DNA of 64,000 nucleotides, from NCBI GenBank assembly GCA_031429105.1, contig JANOYV010000096.1:3889-67888 (forward strand), read 5' to 3'. Below, piece after piece: positions 24,782 through 33,109 of the stretch. Numbering within the stretch: position 1 is the stretch's first letter; the number at the start of each line of letters is the position of its first letter. The notes under the pieces are model-generated. The model did not search any database, was not told the DNA's origin, and saw nothing but the letters and a program-made list of their open reading frames with translations. Source of the DNA: JAKFWF01 sp031429105 (GTDB taxonomy: Bacteria; Pseudomonadota; Alphaproteobacteria; Rhizobiales; Hyphomicrobiaceae). Position numbers and translations under genes: made by a program.

Positions 24782-25228
24782 TCAACGAAGCTTTTTCAAA
24801 AGGCGCAGGAACTCTACGCGTTCTTTGGGGAGCAAAGCTTCAAGCGTCGCCACACTGATACTGAACGCGACCGGCACCAACCGCTCGAACGTTTCGCGAC
24901 CTTGATCAGTGAGTGCCACTCGGAAGCGGCGACCATCTTCTGGATCAGAATGGGTTTCGGCATGGCCATCGCGAATCAGTCGGTCGACGACACCTTTGAT
25001 GGTCGCGACATCCATTGCTGTGAGGCGACCTAACTGATTTTGCGAACAAACGCCGATTTCGGCAAGCTTGGCCAGCGCCGCCCATTGCGTGGGGGTCAGT
25101 TCGTTCCCCATTGCATCTGAGAACAGTGCTCCATGGCGCTGATTGATCTGACGGAGGAGGAAGCCGACCTGTTCATCAAGCACGTAGGTCGCTGAACGGG
25201 CACTGTGGGTGGCACGCTGGGATGACAT
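24782..25228 (-). CDS. MarR-family transcriptional regulator
   Basis: 148 residues. Winged-helix region: LTPTQWAALAKLAEIGVCSQNQLGRLTAMDVATIKGVVDRLIRDGHAE, wing SDPEDGRRFRVALTDQG. Helices at both ends form the dimer (VLDEQVGFLLRQINQRHG; LEALLPKERVEFLRLLKKL). It precedes the heterocycle operon in the same direction; the palindrome at 24708 lies between. In Pseudomonas putida the nicotinate pathway has a MarR-type repressor (NicR) that answers to 6-hydroxynicotinate, so a similar aromatic-acid response is plausible. It also lies beside the divergent GMC gene at 25457, which may be a second target. Confidence 0.9.
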   Translation of the reverse strand: MSSQRATHSARSATYVLDEQVGFLLRQINQRHGALFSDAMGNELTPTQWAALAKLAEIGVCSQNQLGRLTAMDVATIKGVVDRLIRDGHAETHSDPEDGRRFRVALTDQGRETFERLVPVAFSISVATLEALLPKERVEFLRLLKKLR

Positions 25229-25456
25229 TTTTGTTGGCCTTATAGATCTTACCTACGTCGTCGCATTGCACCCAGTCTCTATCAGCGACCTGAGCATGAA
25301 AGGTCAACCGGTGATGAATAATCGCAAAATCGATGCTGAAGCCACTCCCACGACGGATGATCGACAATGAAGGTCGCAATCAACCTGATGCGAGCGCGCG
25401 TCGAGACGTGATAGTCAAACGAGCGCCACCATTGAGCAGGAAGCAGCGAGCGTTTG

Positions 25457-27067
25457 ATGTCTCTCAAGCCAACAATGACTGCCGACTACGTGATCGTCGG
25501 CGCGGGTTCTGCTGGCTGCGCACTGGCCGCACGGCTGTCGGAAGATGGCACCACAAGGGTTGCCATTATTGAGCATGGCGGTAGTGATTTCAGTCCCCTG
25601 ATCGCAATGCCAGCGGCCCTTTCGTACCCGTTGAACATGGCTCGATACGACTGGGGCTATCGCACGGAACCCGAACAGCACCTGGGCGGGCGGTCACTCG
25701 CAGCGCCTCGTGGCAAGGTCATTGGCGGATCGTCGTCGATCAACGGCATGGTCTATGTCCGTGGCCATGACCAGGATTTCGACGCGTGGGAAGGCCTCGG
25801 CGCCAAAGGCTGGGGTGCCCGTGATGTTGCTCCCTATTTCGATCGAATGGAAACGGCTCACGGCGGCGAACAAGGCCACAGGGGGACAAAAGGACCGGTC
25901 CATGTAACGCGTGGAAGCATGACCAATCCCTTGTTCCAGGCGTTTATTGACGCAGGCCAGCAAGCGGGCTTCCCAACCACTACCGATTACAACGGCCGAC
26001 ACCAGGAGGGTTTCGGCACTTTGGAGCGCACTGTTTGGCAGGGGCGGCGATGGTCTGCGGCCGACGCCTATTTAAAGCCTGCGATGAAACGCCAAAATGT
26101 GCACATGATCCGTGGACTTGCCACGCGCATCGTGTTGACTGATCGAAAGGCAACCGGCGTGGTGATCGAGCGCCACGGGCGGGCAGAAACGATTACAGCT
26201 ACCCGCGAAGTCATCATCTCAGCATCGACCTTCAATTCACCGAAGCTTTTGATGTTGTCGGGCATAGGACCGGCAACGGACTTGCAGGCCAACGGCATCG
26301 AGGTGTTTGCGGATCGCCCGGGCGTGGGCGCCAATCTACAAGATCACCTGGAAGTCTACCTGCAGTATACGTGTCTGGAGCCCCTGACGCTGAATGCAAA
26401 ACTCGGACTGATTTCCAAAGCACGTATCGGTCTCGAATGGCTGCTGCGGCAAACTGGCGATGGTGCAACCAATCACTTCGAAGCCGGTGCATTCGTGCGC
26501 TCCAGCCGCCAAGCTACTTACCCCGACGTGCAACTGCATTTCCTGCCGGCCGCAATCCGCTATGACGGCTATGCGCCAACAAAGGGGCATGGCTTCCAGG
26601 TGCACGCGGGCCCCATGCGATCAACCTCGCGTGGGGACGTTCGACTGCGATCAGCCGATCCACGGGCTGCACCGCTGATCCGTTTCAACTATATGTCCGA
26701 GCCCCAGGATTGGATTGACTTTCGCACTGTCGTTCGCCTCGTCCGCTCTGTCGTCGACCAGCCTGCGCTTAAGCCTTATAAGGGCGATGAAATATCGCCA
26801 GGAGCGGCCATTCAATCCGACGCGCAGTTGGATGATTATTTGCGCGAGCATATCGAGAGTGCGTATCACCCCTGCGGCACATGCCGGATGGGTGATTCCC
26901 ATGATCCCATGGCCGTGGTTGATCCGGAAACACGCGTGATCGGCATCAGCGCCTTGCGGGTTGTCGACAGCTCAATCTTCCCACGCGTGACCTATGGTAA
27001 TCTTAATGCGCCGTCGATGATGGTTGGTGAAAAGGCAGCCGATTTAATATTGGGTAGGGCGTCGTGA
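25457..27067 (+). CDS. GMC-family FAD oxidoreductase (choline/alcohol dehydrogenase-like)
   Basis: 536 residues. FAD site DYVIVGAGSAGCALAARLSED, GMC signature 1 PRGKVIGGSSSINGMVYVRG, signature 2 EVIISASTFNSPKLLMLSGIGP, C-terminal catalytic HPCGTCRMG and NLNAPSMMVGEKAADLIL. ATG 25457 is preceded by AGGAAG; TTG 25454 is also in frame. Oxidises a primary alcohol or hydroxyl compound; the substrate cannot be told from sequence. The HAD gene follows 19 bp later. Neighbours on one side are the heterocycle operon, on the other the aminophosphonate operon; membership of either is open. Confidence 0.9.
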   Translation: MSLKPTMTADYVIVGAGSAGCALAARLSEDGTTRVAIIEHGGSDFSPLIAMPAALSYPLNMARYDWGYRTEPEQHLGGRSLAAPRGKVIGGSSSINGMVYVRGHDQDFDAWEGLGAKGWGARDVAPYFDRMETAHGGEQGHRGTKGPVHVTRGSMTNPLFQAFIDAGQQAGFPTTTDYNGRHQEGFGTLERTVWQGRRWSAADAYLKPAMKRQNVHMIRGLATRIVLTDRKATGVVIERHGRAETITATREVIISASTFNSPKLLMLSGIGPATDLQANGIEVFADRPGVGANLQDHLEVYLQYTCLEPLTLNAKLGLISKARIGLEWLLRQTGDGATNHFEAGAFVRSSRQATYPDVQLHFLPAAIRYDGYAPTKGHGFQVHAGPMRSTSRGDVRLRSADPRAAPLIRFNYMSEPQDWIDFRTVVRLVRSVVDQPALKPYKGDEISPGAAIQSDAQLDDYLREHIESAYHPCGTCRMGDSHDPMAVVDPETRVIGISALRVVDSSIFPRVTYGNLNAPSMMVGEKAADLILGRAS

Positions 27068-27086
27068 CCTCAGACGGAGTGTTCGC

Positions 27087-27791
27087 TTGACGAAGAAAAT
27101 TCTTGGCATCTTGTTCGACAAGGACGGCACATTGCTCGACTACCATTTGAGTTGGTCGACATTGAACAGCCGGGCAGCTAATCTTGCAGCTCGGGATGAT
27201 GGCACACTCGGCGCACATTTGCTGGCTATTGGTGGCTTAGACCCGGACACGGGACGGGTAAGATCGGGCAGTTTACTTGCTGCCGGCACCACGACCGAGA
27301 TCGCACAGGCGTGGATCAATGCCGGAAGTAGGTTTGACCTTGGAACTCTGACGTTCGGCATCGACGAAATCTTTCGCGCTGGTGTCGCAACCGTTGTTCC
27401 GGTGCTTGACCTTGCCGCATTCTTTCGACGCCTAAAGGCGCGTGGGCTTGCACTCGGCATCGCCAGTAGCGACAGCGAGGCGGCCATTCGCATGACGGCT
27501 GACCGCTTCGGCTTTACCACACACGTCGACTTTATTGTCGGCTATGACAGCGGGTATGGAGCAAAACCCGGTCCGGGGATGCTCAACGCATTCGCCGCCA
27601 ATGCGCGCCTTACGCCAGAGACGATTGCCGTGGTCGGCGACAACCTCCACGACATGGAAATGGCTCACAACGGCAACGCTGGTTTGAAGATTGCAGTCCT
27701 TACTGGCACTGGCAGTAGGGCCGAATTGGCGCCCGCCGCCGACTTGTGTCTCGACAGTATCGCCGACTTAGAGATCGCGTTATTCAGCTAA
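27087..27791 (+). CDS. HAD-superfamily phosphatase (phosphoglycolate-phosphatase-like)
   Basis: 234 residues. HAD motif I FDKDGTLLDY (nucleophile Asp and acid Asp), motif II IASSDSEAA, motif III Lys in GYGAKPGPGML, motif IV VVGDNLHDMEMA. The cap is helical, as in Gph-type phosphatases. It starts at TTG 27087 with GGAG seven bases upstream; no ATG fits. This is not PhnX: the phosphonatase start IFDWAGTT and its Schiff-base Lys region are absent. Converges on the phosphonate importer 4 bp away. Perhaps hydrolyses a phosphorylated by-product. Confidence 0.88.
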   Translation: MTKKILGILFDKDGTLLDYHLSWSTLNSRAANLAARDDGTLGAHLLAIGGLDPDTGRVRSGSLLAAGTTTEIAQAWINAGSRFDLGTLTFGIDEIFRAGVATVVPVLDLAAFFRRLKARGLALGIASSDSEAAIRMTADRFGFTTHVDFIVGYDSGYGAKPGPGMLNAFAANARLTPETIAVVGDNLHDMEMAHNGNAGLKIAVLTGTGSRAELAPAADLCLDSIADLEIALFS

Positions 27792-27795
27792 TGGC

Positions 27796-29508
27796 TCAGC
27801 GGCGGCGCCATGCTTGCAAGCGACCGAAAACGAACCGATCAATGCCAAGATGTAGCAACTTTACAGCCAACGCCGTCAGAACGATCACGGTTGCCATGGC
27901 CGCTGCGGCTGCCGTGGTACCAGACTCATCCATATGCACGATGGAGATCGCGGCAAGCTTTGATTGCGCACCATAAAGGAAAATCACTGCCGACACCGTC
28001 GTCAGCCCGTTGACGAACATGTAGACCGCAACGTCGAGAATCGCCGGCATACAGATCGGCAGTGTGACTCTTAGGAAGGTGCGCCAAACCGGTACTTTCA
28101 AGGATGCAGACACCGCCTCGAACTCATTATCGATCTGCTTTAGTGCGGTCACGGCAGTGATATGGGCGGTCGTGTAGAAATGCGCAATCGAGTTCACCGC
28201 TAACAAAGCAAGTGTTCCGTAGAACACATTCAGCGGATTCCATTTGGCATTGATAAAGAACACATAGGCAAGGCCAAGCACTAATCCCGGCACTGCCATT
28301 GGTAGCATCGCTAGCAGATGCGCGAACGTCCGCAGACCGCGTGCGTTCTGCCCTTTCTCGATCAAGTACGCACCGATGAACACAATCGTCGTGCCGACAA
28401 CTGCTGAAATCGCCGCCATTTTGAGTGACGTAAAGTAAGTGCCCCATCCGGCTGGTTCGAAGTCGCCGAAATTGTAGTTCTTGGTGCTGAGCGTCAGGTT
28501 GTAGGGCCAGTAGGTAACGAACGAGGCCCAGACGGCAACGCCCAGCACGCCAACAACGAGCCCGCCAACGAAGAGGCAATAGATCAGTGCCATGCGGTCG
28601 TTAAAGGCGTCCGGCTTTGGTTCCAGCGGCACCGCCCGTGCTGACAGCAGTGCCACCTGCTTGCTCTGAATCCGCCGATCCACGAAAAAGGCAAGCACCG
28701 CCGGTGCCAGGAGCACGAGACCGACGACGGCACCCATTTCAAAGTTTTGTTGACCGACGACTTGCTTGTAGGCGTCGGTTGCTAGCACGTTGAATTGTCC
28801 GCCAATGACTTTGGCGATGCCAAAATCAGTAACGACCAGTGTGAACACGACAAACGCAGCGCTGACGAGACCGTATTTCACGCCGGGTATCGTGACCGTC
28901 CAAAAGATGCGCCAACTTGAAGTGCCGAGCGCATCTGCGGCTTCATACAAACGGCCATCAGCAAGTGACAATGCCGTCGTTATGATCAGCATCGCGTGCG
29001 GCAGGCAATAGAACACCTGCGCCATCATGATACCGATGGGACCGTAAATCGTGTTGCCGAACAGCCAAGTTTTAAGGAACCCTTGGTTGCCGAAAATGTA
29101 GATGAAAGAAATTGCTGACAACAGAGACGGCGCAAATAGTGGCAACAGCGCGATCGAATAGAATAGCCCTTTTGCCGGCATCTTGGTGCGAGTGAGCGCA
29201 TAGGCATAGCCAAAGCTCAACGGAATGACGATTGCGGTCGTCAACAGCGCAACCCAGATACTGTTCCACAGCGAGCCAACCAACGACGGCGTCGAGAAAT
29301 ACACGACGTAATTGGCGAGCCCGACGAATTCGCCTTTTGAGTTCTGGAAGCTCTTGGACAAGAGCAGACCCAACGGCAAAGCTATGGTGAGCAGCAGAAA
29401 CCCAATCAGGGCCCACAAGGCCGTCCGCACGATCAGATCATCGCGGGAAAACTTTTGTACAATGGGCTTGGAGTGTCGTGCAGATTGTGGAGCGGCTGCG
29501 ATTGTCAC
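27796..29508 (-). CDS. 2-Aminoethylphosphonate ABC importer, double permease
   Basis: 570 residues with two binding-protein-dependent permease domains in one chain, about 12 membrane segments. The first has the cytoplasmic loop EAADALGTSSWRIFWTVTIPG; the second EAVSASLKVPVWRTFLRVTLPI. This is the iron/thiamine/phosphonate (FbpB-like) arrangement, matching putative 2-aminoethylphosphonate permeases (fused PhnU/PhnV-like). ATGA overlap with the ATPase gene. It is the last gene of the leftward phosphonate operon. Substrate assigned from context. Confidence 0.88.
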   Translation of the reverse strand: MTIAAAPQSARHSKPIVQKFSRDDLIVRTALWALIGFLLLTIALPLGLLLSKSFQNSKGEFVGLANYVVYFSTPSLVGSLWNSIWVALLTTAIVIPLSFGYAYALTRTKMPAKGLFYSIALLPLFAPSLLSAISFIYIFGNQGFLKTWLFGNTIYGPIGIMMAQVFYCLPHAMLIITTALSLADGRLYEAADALGTSSWRIFWTVTIPGVKYGLVSAAFVVFTLVVTDFGIAKVIGGQFNVLATDAYKQVVGQQNFEMGAVVGLVLLAPAVLAFFVDRRIQSKQVALLSARAVPLEPKPDAFNDRMALIYCLFVGGLVVGVLGVAVWASFVTYWPYNLTLSTKNYNFGDFEPAGWGTYFTSLKMAAISAVVGTTIVFIGAYLIEKGQNARGLRTFAHLLAMLPMAVPGLVLGLAYVFFINAKWNPLNVFYGTLALLAVNSIAHFYTTAHITAVTALKQIDNEFEAVSASLKVPVWRTFLRVTLPICMPAILDVAVYMFVNGLTTVSAVIFLYGAQSKLAAISIVHMDESGTTAAAAAMATVIVLTALAVKLLHLGIDRFVFGRLQAWRRR

Positions 29509-30644
29509 TTGGGCGCCTTTGCGTCTGCCGCAAAAATCCGAAGTGCCGCTAGTGGAAGTGCGATCATGATTTGCTGACCAACGCGAATTTCCAGATCGCG
29601 CATGGCATTGGCAGAAAAATCAGCCGCCAAACTCAGGCCTGGAGCACCAATCGGCTTGAGCGTCGCCCGGCAGAACGCACCCAAGTATTCGATTGTTTCG
29701 ACGGTGACTGCAAACCGGTTGGTGGTAGTCTCGGTCAATCCGCGCACCTGCACTTCTTCCGGCCGGAAACCGAGCTTGATCGCACTTCCGACTGGCAATT
29801 GGGTGTCTGACGCGCAGACGAGATCGATTTCGCCGACACGGACGCGTCGATCAGCCAGCAACTTGCCATCCAGAAACGTCATCGTACCAACGAAATCAGC
29901 AACGAACGCCGTTTTGGGTCGTGCATAGACTTCGGAAGGCGTACCCACCTGTTCGATCACGCCTTGGTTCATCACCACAATGCGATCTGCCATGGCGAGC
30001 GCTTCTTCCTGATCGTGTGTCACCATGATCGTTGTGATGCCGAGGCGGCGTTGCAACGCCTTGATTTCATCGCGCAGGCGCACGCGCACCCGCGCATCTA
30101 GCGCCGACAATGGTTCATCGAGCAACAGCAAGGATGGTGATGTTGCAAGCGCACGGGCAAGCGCCACGCGCTGCTGCTGACCGCCTGAAAGCTGAATTGG
30201 GTACTTGACGCCTTGATCGCTCAATCCGACCAGAGCCAGCAGTTCAGTCACCCGTTCCCGCCGCTTGACACGCGACCAGCCCCGATTGACCAGTCCGTAA
30301 CCGACGTTGTCGACAATCGATAGGTTCGGAAACAGGGCATACGACTGAAAGACAATACCAAAATCGCGATCGGACGGCGGCAAGTTCGAGACATCCCGCC
30401 CGCCAATTTCGATCGATCCTTCGCTTTGGGTATCGAGGCCGGCAATCGCCCGCAATAACGTGGTCTTGCCACAGCCTGACGGTCCGAGAAAGCAGACCAA
30501 CTCACCTTTGTTTACGTCAAGCGATACCGATTTGAGCGCAGTGAAATCACCAAACCGCTTGGTCAGATCACGCACGCGACAATGGACCGCGACGCCCGTG
30601 CTGGCCGCAACTGCGAGCTCTGCGCGATCTAACATTTGATGCAT
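29505..30644 (-). CDS. phnT: 2-Aminoethylphosphonate ABC importer, ATP-binding protein
   Basis: 379 residues. Walker A GPSGCGKTT, Q-loop VFQSYALFPNLS, signature LSGGQQQRVALARAL, Walker B LLLLDEPLSALD, H-loop VTHDQEEAL, and a C-terminal TOBE domain from about 280 (RVRVGEIDLVC, LGFRPEEVQV). Spermidine/iron/phosphonate subgroup. The N-terminal 25 residues before the domain are extra. It overlaps the permease (ATGA) and follows the binding-protein gene after 90 bp that hold a 9-bp inverted repeat. The symbol is by analogy with the Salmonella phnSTUV importer. Confidence 0.85.
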   Translation of the reverse strand: MHQMLDRAELAVAASTGVAVHCRVRDLTKRFGDFTALKSVSLDVNKGELVCFLGPSGCGKTTLLRAIAGLDTQSEGSIEIGGRDVSNLPPSDRDFGIVFQSYALFPNLSIVDNVGYGLVNRGWSRVKRRERVTELLALVGLSDQGVKYPIQLSGGQQQRVALARALATSPSLLLLDEPLSALDARVRVRLRDEIKALQRRLGITTIMVTHDQEEALAMADRIVVMNQGVIEQVGTPSEVYARPKTAFVADFVGTMTFLDGKLLADRRVRVGEIDLVCASDTQLPVGSAIKLGFRPEEVQVRGLTETTTNRFAVTVETIEYLGAFCRATLKPIGAPGLSLAADFSANAMRDLEIRVGQQIMIALPLAALRIFAADAKAPK

Positions 30645-30667
30645 GGATTAACTTCACCCGATGTAGC

Positions 30668-30703
30668 TCGACCTCCCCCGAATGTCGTTCCAGAGGAGGT
30701 CGA
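30668..30703. other. Stem-loop between binding-protein and ATPase genes
   Basis: TCGACCTCC (30668-30676) and GGAGGTCGA (30695-30703) form a perfect 9-bp stem with an 18-base loop, in the 90-bp gap between phnS and phnT. No T-run follows. Likely an mRNA-stabilising or processing structure that raises binding protein over ATPase. Confidence 0.6.
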
Positions 30704-30734
30704 TTGTCGCGTATCGCTCGTCACCTGGAACAGA

Positions 30735-31763
30735 CTACTTCGGCTGCGCCTTGCTCTCATAGCGCTTCGACCACTCTTTCAAGATGCGGTCGCGGTTTTC
30801 TGCCATCCAACCAAAGTTGTTCTTGACCATCTTTGCTTCGCCATCGGTCGGGTAGTTGGTCGGCGCGGCCTTTACAGTCGGATCAGCAACGAGCGCATAA
30901 TACTTTGCGTATAACTCGTTGGCCTTTTTGGACGCCGAGAAATCAGCAACTTTTTTTGCTGCATCAAGGTTCTTGGTGCCCTTGACGATGGCAGTTGCTT
31001 CCATATCCCAACCCATGCCTTCGGTCGGCGTGATGAGATCAATCGGTGCACCCTTTGTCTTCTCCGATGCGCCGCGCATATCGAAGCCGATGCCGATCAA
31101 ACGCTCACCCTTGGCCGCTTGAACACAGGGGGCCGAGCCAGAGTGCGTGTAAACGGCGATGTTCTCATGCAGCTGGTCCATGTAGGCCCAGCCCTTCTCT
31201 TCGCCCATGATCTGCAACCAAGCAGCAATCGCCAGATAGCCAGTGCCCGATGATGCTGGGTGCGGCATCACAATCTGCCCCTTGTAGTCCGCCTTGGTCA
31301 GATCGGCCCAGGTTGCAGGCTTCGGCTTGTTACCCTTGGTGCCTTCAGCGGTATTGAAGCAGACAACGGCAAGCCAGGCGTCCATCCCGGTCCAGGCCGA
31401 AGCGCCGTCAGAATCTCTGAAAGCTGGCTTCAAGTTGGCAGCATTTGCTGGCGTATAGGCTTCCAGCAGACCTTGCTTCTTGAACAACAGCAAACTTGTT
31501 GCAGCCAAGCCCCAAACGACGTCGGCCTTTGGATTGTCCTTCTCGGCCAGGAAACGGGCCGTGATCACACCCGTTGAATCGCGCACCCAGGAAATCTCGA
31601 TATTTGGATTATCAGCTTCAAAGGCAGCCTTGTAGGGACCAAGCTGATCGTTCTCGAGTGATGTGTAGACCGAAACAGACGTCTTTTGCGCAAGGGCAGG
31701 GCTAACACCAACGCCCAACATCACGACTGCTGCGACACCACTTTTGACTAGATACTTCAACAT
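30735..31763 (-). CDS. phnS: 2-Aminoethylphosphonate ABC importer, substrate-binding protein
   Basis: 342 residues with a signal peptide (MLKYLVKSGVAAVVMLGVGV, cleavage at ALA-QKT). Type II binding fold, iron/AEP subgroup: VSVYTSLENDQLGPYKAAFEADNP, DSTGVITARFLAEKDNPKADVVWGLAATS, ASSGTGYLAIAAWLQIMGEEKGW. I start at 31763, where GGAGGGTG precedes the ATG; the frame extends 35 codons further. First importer gene of the operon after the FAD oxidase. Ligand 2-aminoethylphosphonate (or N-methyl forms) inferred from neighbours. Confidence 0.88.
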   Translation of the reverse strand: MLKYLVKSGVAAVVMLGVGVSPALAQKTSVSVYTSLENDQLGPYKAAFEADNPNIEISWVRDSTGVITARFLAEKDNPKADVVWGLAATSLLLFKKQGLLEAYTPANAANLKPAFRDSDGASAWTGMDAWLAVVCFNTAEGTKGNKPKPATWADLTKADYKGQIVMPHPASSGTGYLAIAAWLQIMGEEKGWAYMDQLHENIAVYTHSGSAPCVQAAKGERLIGIGFDMRGASEKTKGAPIDLITPTEGMGWDMEATAIVKGTKNLDAAKKVADFSASKKANELYAKYYALVADPTVKAAPTNYPTDGEAKMVKNNFGWMAENRDRILKEWSKRYESKAQPK

Positions 31764-31864
31764 GAGAAACACCCTCCGCCTTTTTTCCAAGCACAACCGA
31801 TTAACCACCCCAATCTGCCGGGCAGCCGTAGGCCTCCAAAATGAAGCTACGATGACGCAATCCC

Positions 31865-33109
31865 TCACGCCAGTGCCTTTTGCTGCGAAACGCCTAAAGC
31901 ATAGTAGCGGCTATAGGCGGTAATCGCCCGGCCATTTAGCTCGTTCAGGTCTCGGGCAATTGTATCAAAGCGTTTAGAATCAAGACTCGGCACCGGGAAC
32001 GTCGGCCTGGACCGCGTGATCCAATTGGCCAATACGAGGCCGGTACCACCAGACGCGGCAATGCCCGACGTAAAACCTGCCGCGATCCAAACATTTTCCC
32101 GCTCAGCTGCCGGACCCAGCATCGGCTCGCCATCAGGCGTCACCGGAATGGGACCATTGATCACTGTGCGCAGTCCCATTTCGCCAAGAATCGGAATGCG
32201 CCGCGTCGCCGCCTCCAATATCGGGGCGATTCGATCCAACTGATTGGGCAGCAGCTCACGACCAAAGGCGAACGGCATATCGCCTGGGCATGCAGGAATG
32301 GTCGCTGCTTCCCAGCCGCCAATGGCAAATCCACCGACCTCAGGTTTCAGATAGAAATTCAAGTCTGGGTCGCGCAGCGCAGGCAGTCCGCGGCTGATGT
32401 CGGCGCGCTTCTCGGTCACGACATATTGATGCTCCAGTGCGGCCACTGCCAAATCAACACCAAACATGCGACCGACAGCGCGCGCCCAGACACCAGGTGC
32501 CAGCACAACGGTTTTGCAAGAAATGCGACCCTGGCTGGTTTCGACGCCGATAATCCGGTTACCAGATTCGATCGCACCGGTGACGGTTACGCCTTCATGG
32601 ATTCGTACCCCCAGAGCGCGCGCTCGCGCAGCATAAGCGTTGGTCAGGCTGGTTGGATCGACATAACCGTCGCCTTTGACGAACGCAGCGCCGACGACCC
32701 CATCTACCGAAATATGTGGGAACAAACGCTTCGCCTCAGCTGCGTCGATCAATGAAAAATCAATGCCGTAGTGCTTGGCAAGCGGTGCAGCAGACACAAA
32801 TTCAGCCAGCCGTTCGGATGAAGACGCAATTCGCAACGAACCAACCGCATGCCAATCGATCGGGGTTTCTGCCTGAATTTCATCGTAAACTTTCACCGAT
32901 GCCTGCATCATCCGGGTCAAGTCTTCAGCCGAGCGATATTGACCGATGAGGCCCGCCGCATGCCATGTGGAGCCATGTGTAATGGCGTTCTTTTCCAGAA
33001 CGACGATGTCGCGCTCGCCGGCTCGCGCCAAGTGCATAGCGATTGAACAGCCAATGGCGCCTGCACCAACAATGACGATGTTGGCCGACGTTGGGAGCAG
33101 TTCAGCCAT
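31865..33109 (-). CDS. FAD-dependent amine oxidase (DAO family), candidate aminophosphonate oxidase
   Basis: 414 residues. FAD site NIVIVGAGAIGCSIAMHLARAG at about residue 10, then GSTWHAAGLIGQYR (a flavin-linking-type His region as in dimethylglycine/sarcosine oxidases), and C-terminal GIAASGGTGLVLANWI. Resembles the N-terminal half of dimethylglycine dehydrogenase, without the folate domain. ATG 33109 overlaps the Rieske gene by 8 bp; the longer frame from 33223 is antisense-free but has no support. Recurrent FAD enzymes in aminoethylphosphonate clusters have been reported to oxidise AEP or N-methyl-AEP to phosphonoacetaldehyde; that activity is a good guess here. Confidence 0.85.
   Translation of the reverse strand: MAELLPTSANIVIVGAGAIGCSIAMHLARAGERDIVVLEKNAITHGSTWHAAGLIGQYRSAEDLTRMMQASVKVYDEIQAETPIDWHAVGSLRIASSSERLAEFVSAAPLAKHYGIDFSLIDAAEAKRLFPHISVDGVVGAAFVKGDGYVDPTSLTNAYAARARALGVRIHEGVTVTGAIESGNRIIGVETSQGRISCKTVVLAPGVWARAVGRMFGVDLAVAALEHQYVVTEKRADISRGLPALRDPDLNFYLKPEVGGFAIGGWEAATIPACPGDMPFAFGRELLPNQLDRIAPILEAATRRIPILGEMGLRTVINGPIPVTPDGEPMLGPAAERENVWIAAGFTSGIAASGGTGLVLANWITRSRPTFPVPSLDSKRFDTIARDLNELNGRAITAYSRYYALGVSQQKALA

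Noticed and set aside
27087..27791. HAD protein as PhnX (phosphonoacetaldehyde hydrolase)
   Set aside because: Motif I is FDKDGTLLDY, as in phosphoglycolate phosphatases; the PhnX hallmarks are missing and the operon already has PhnY-PhnA.
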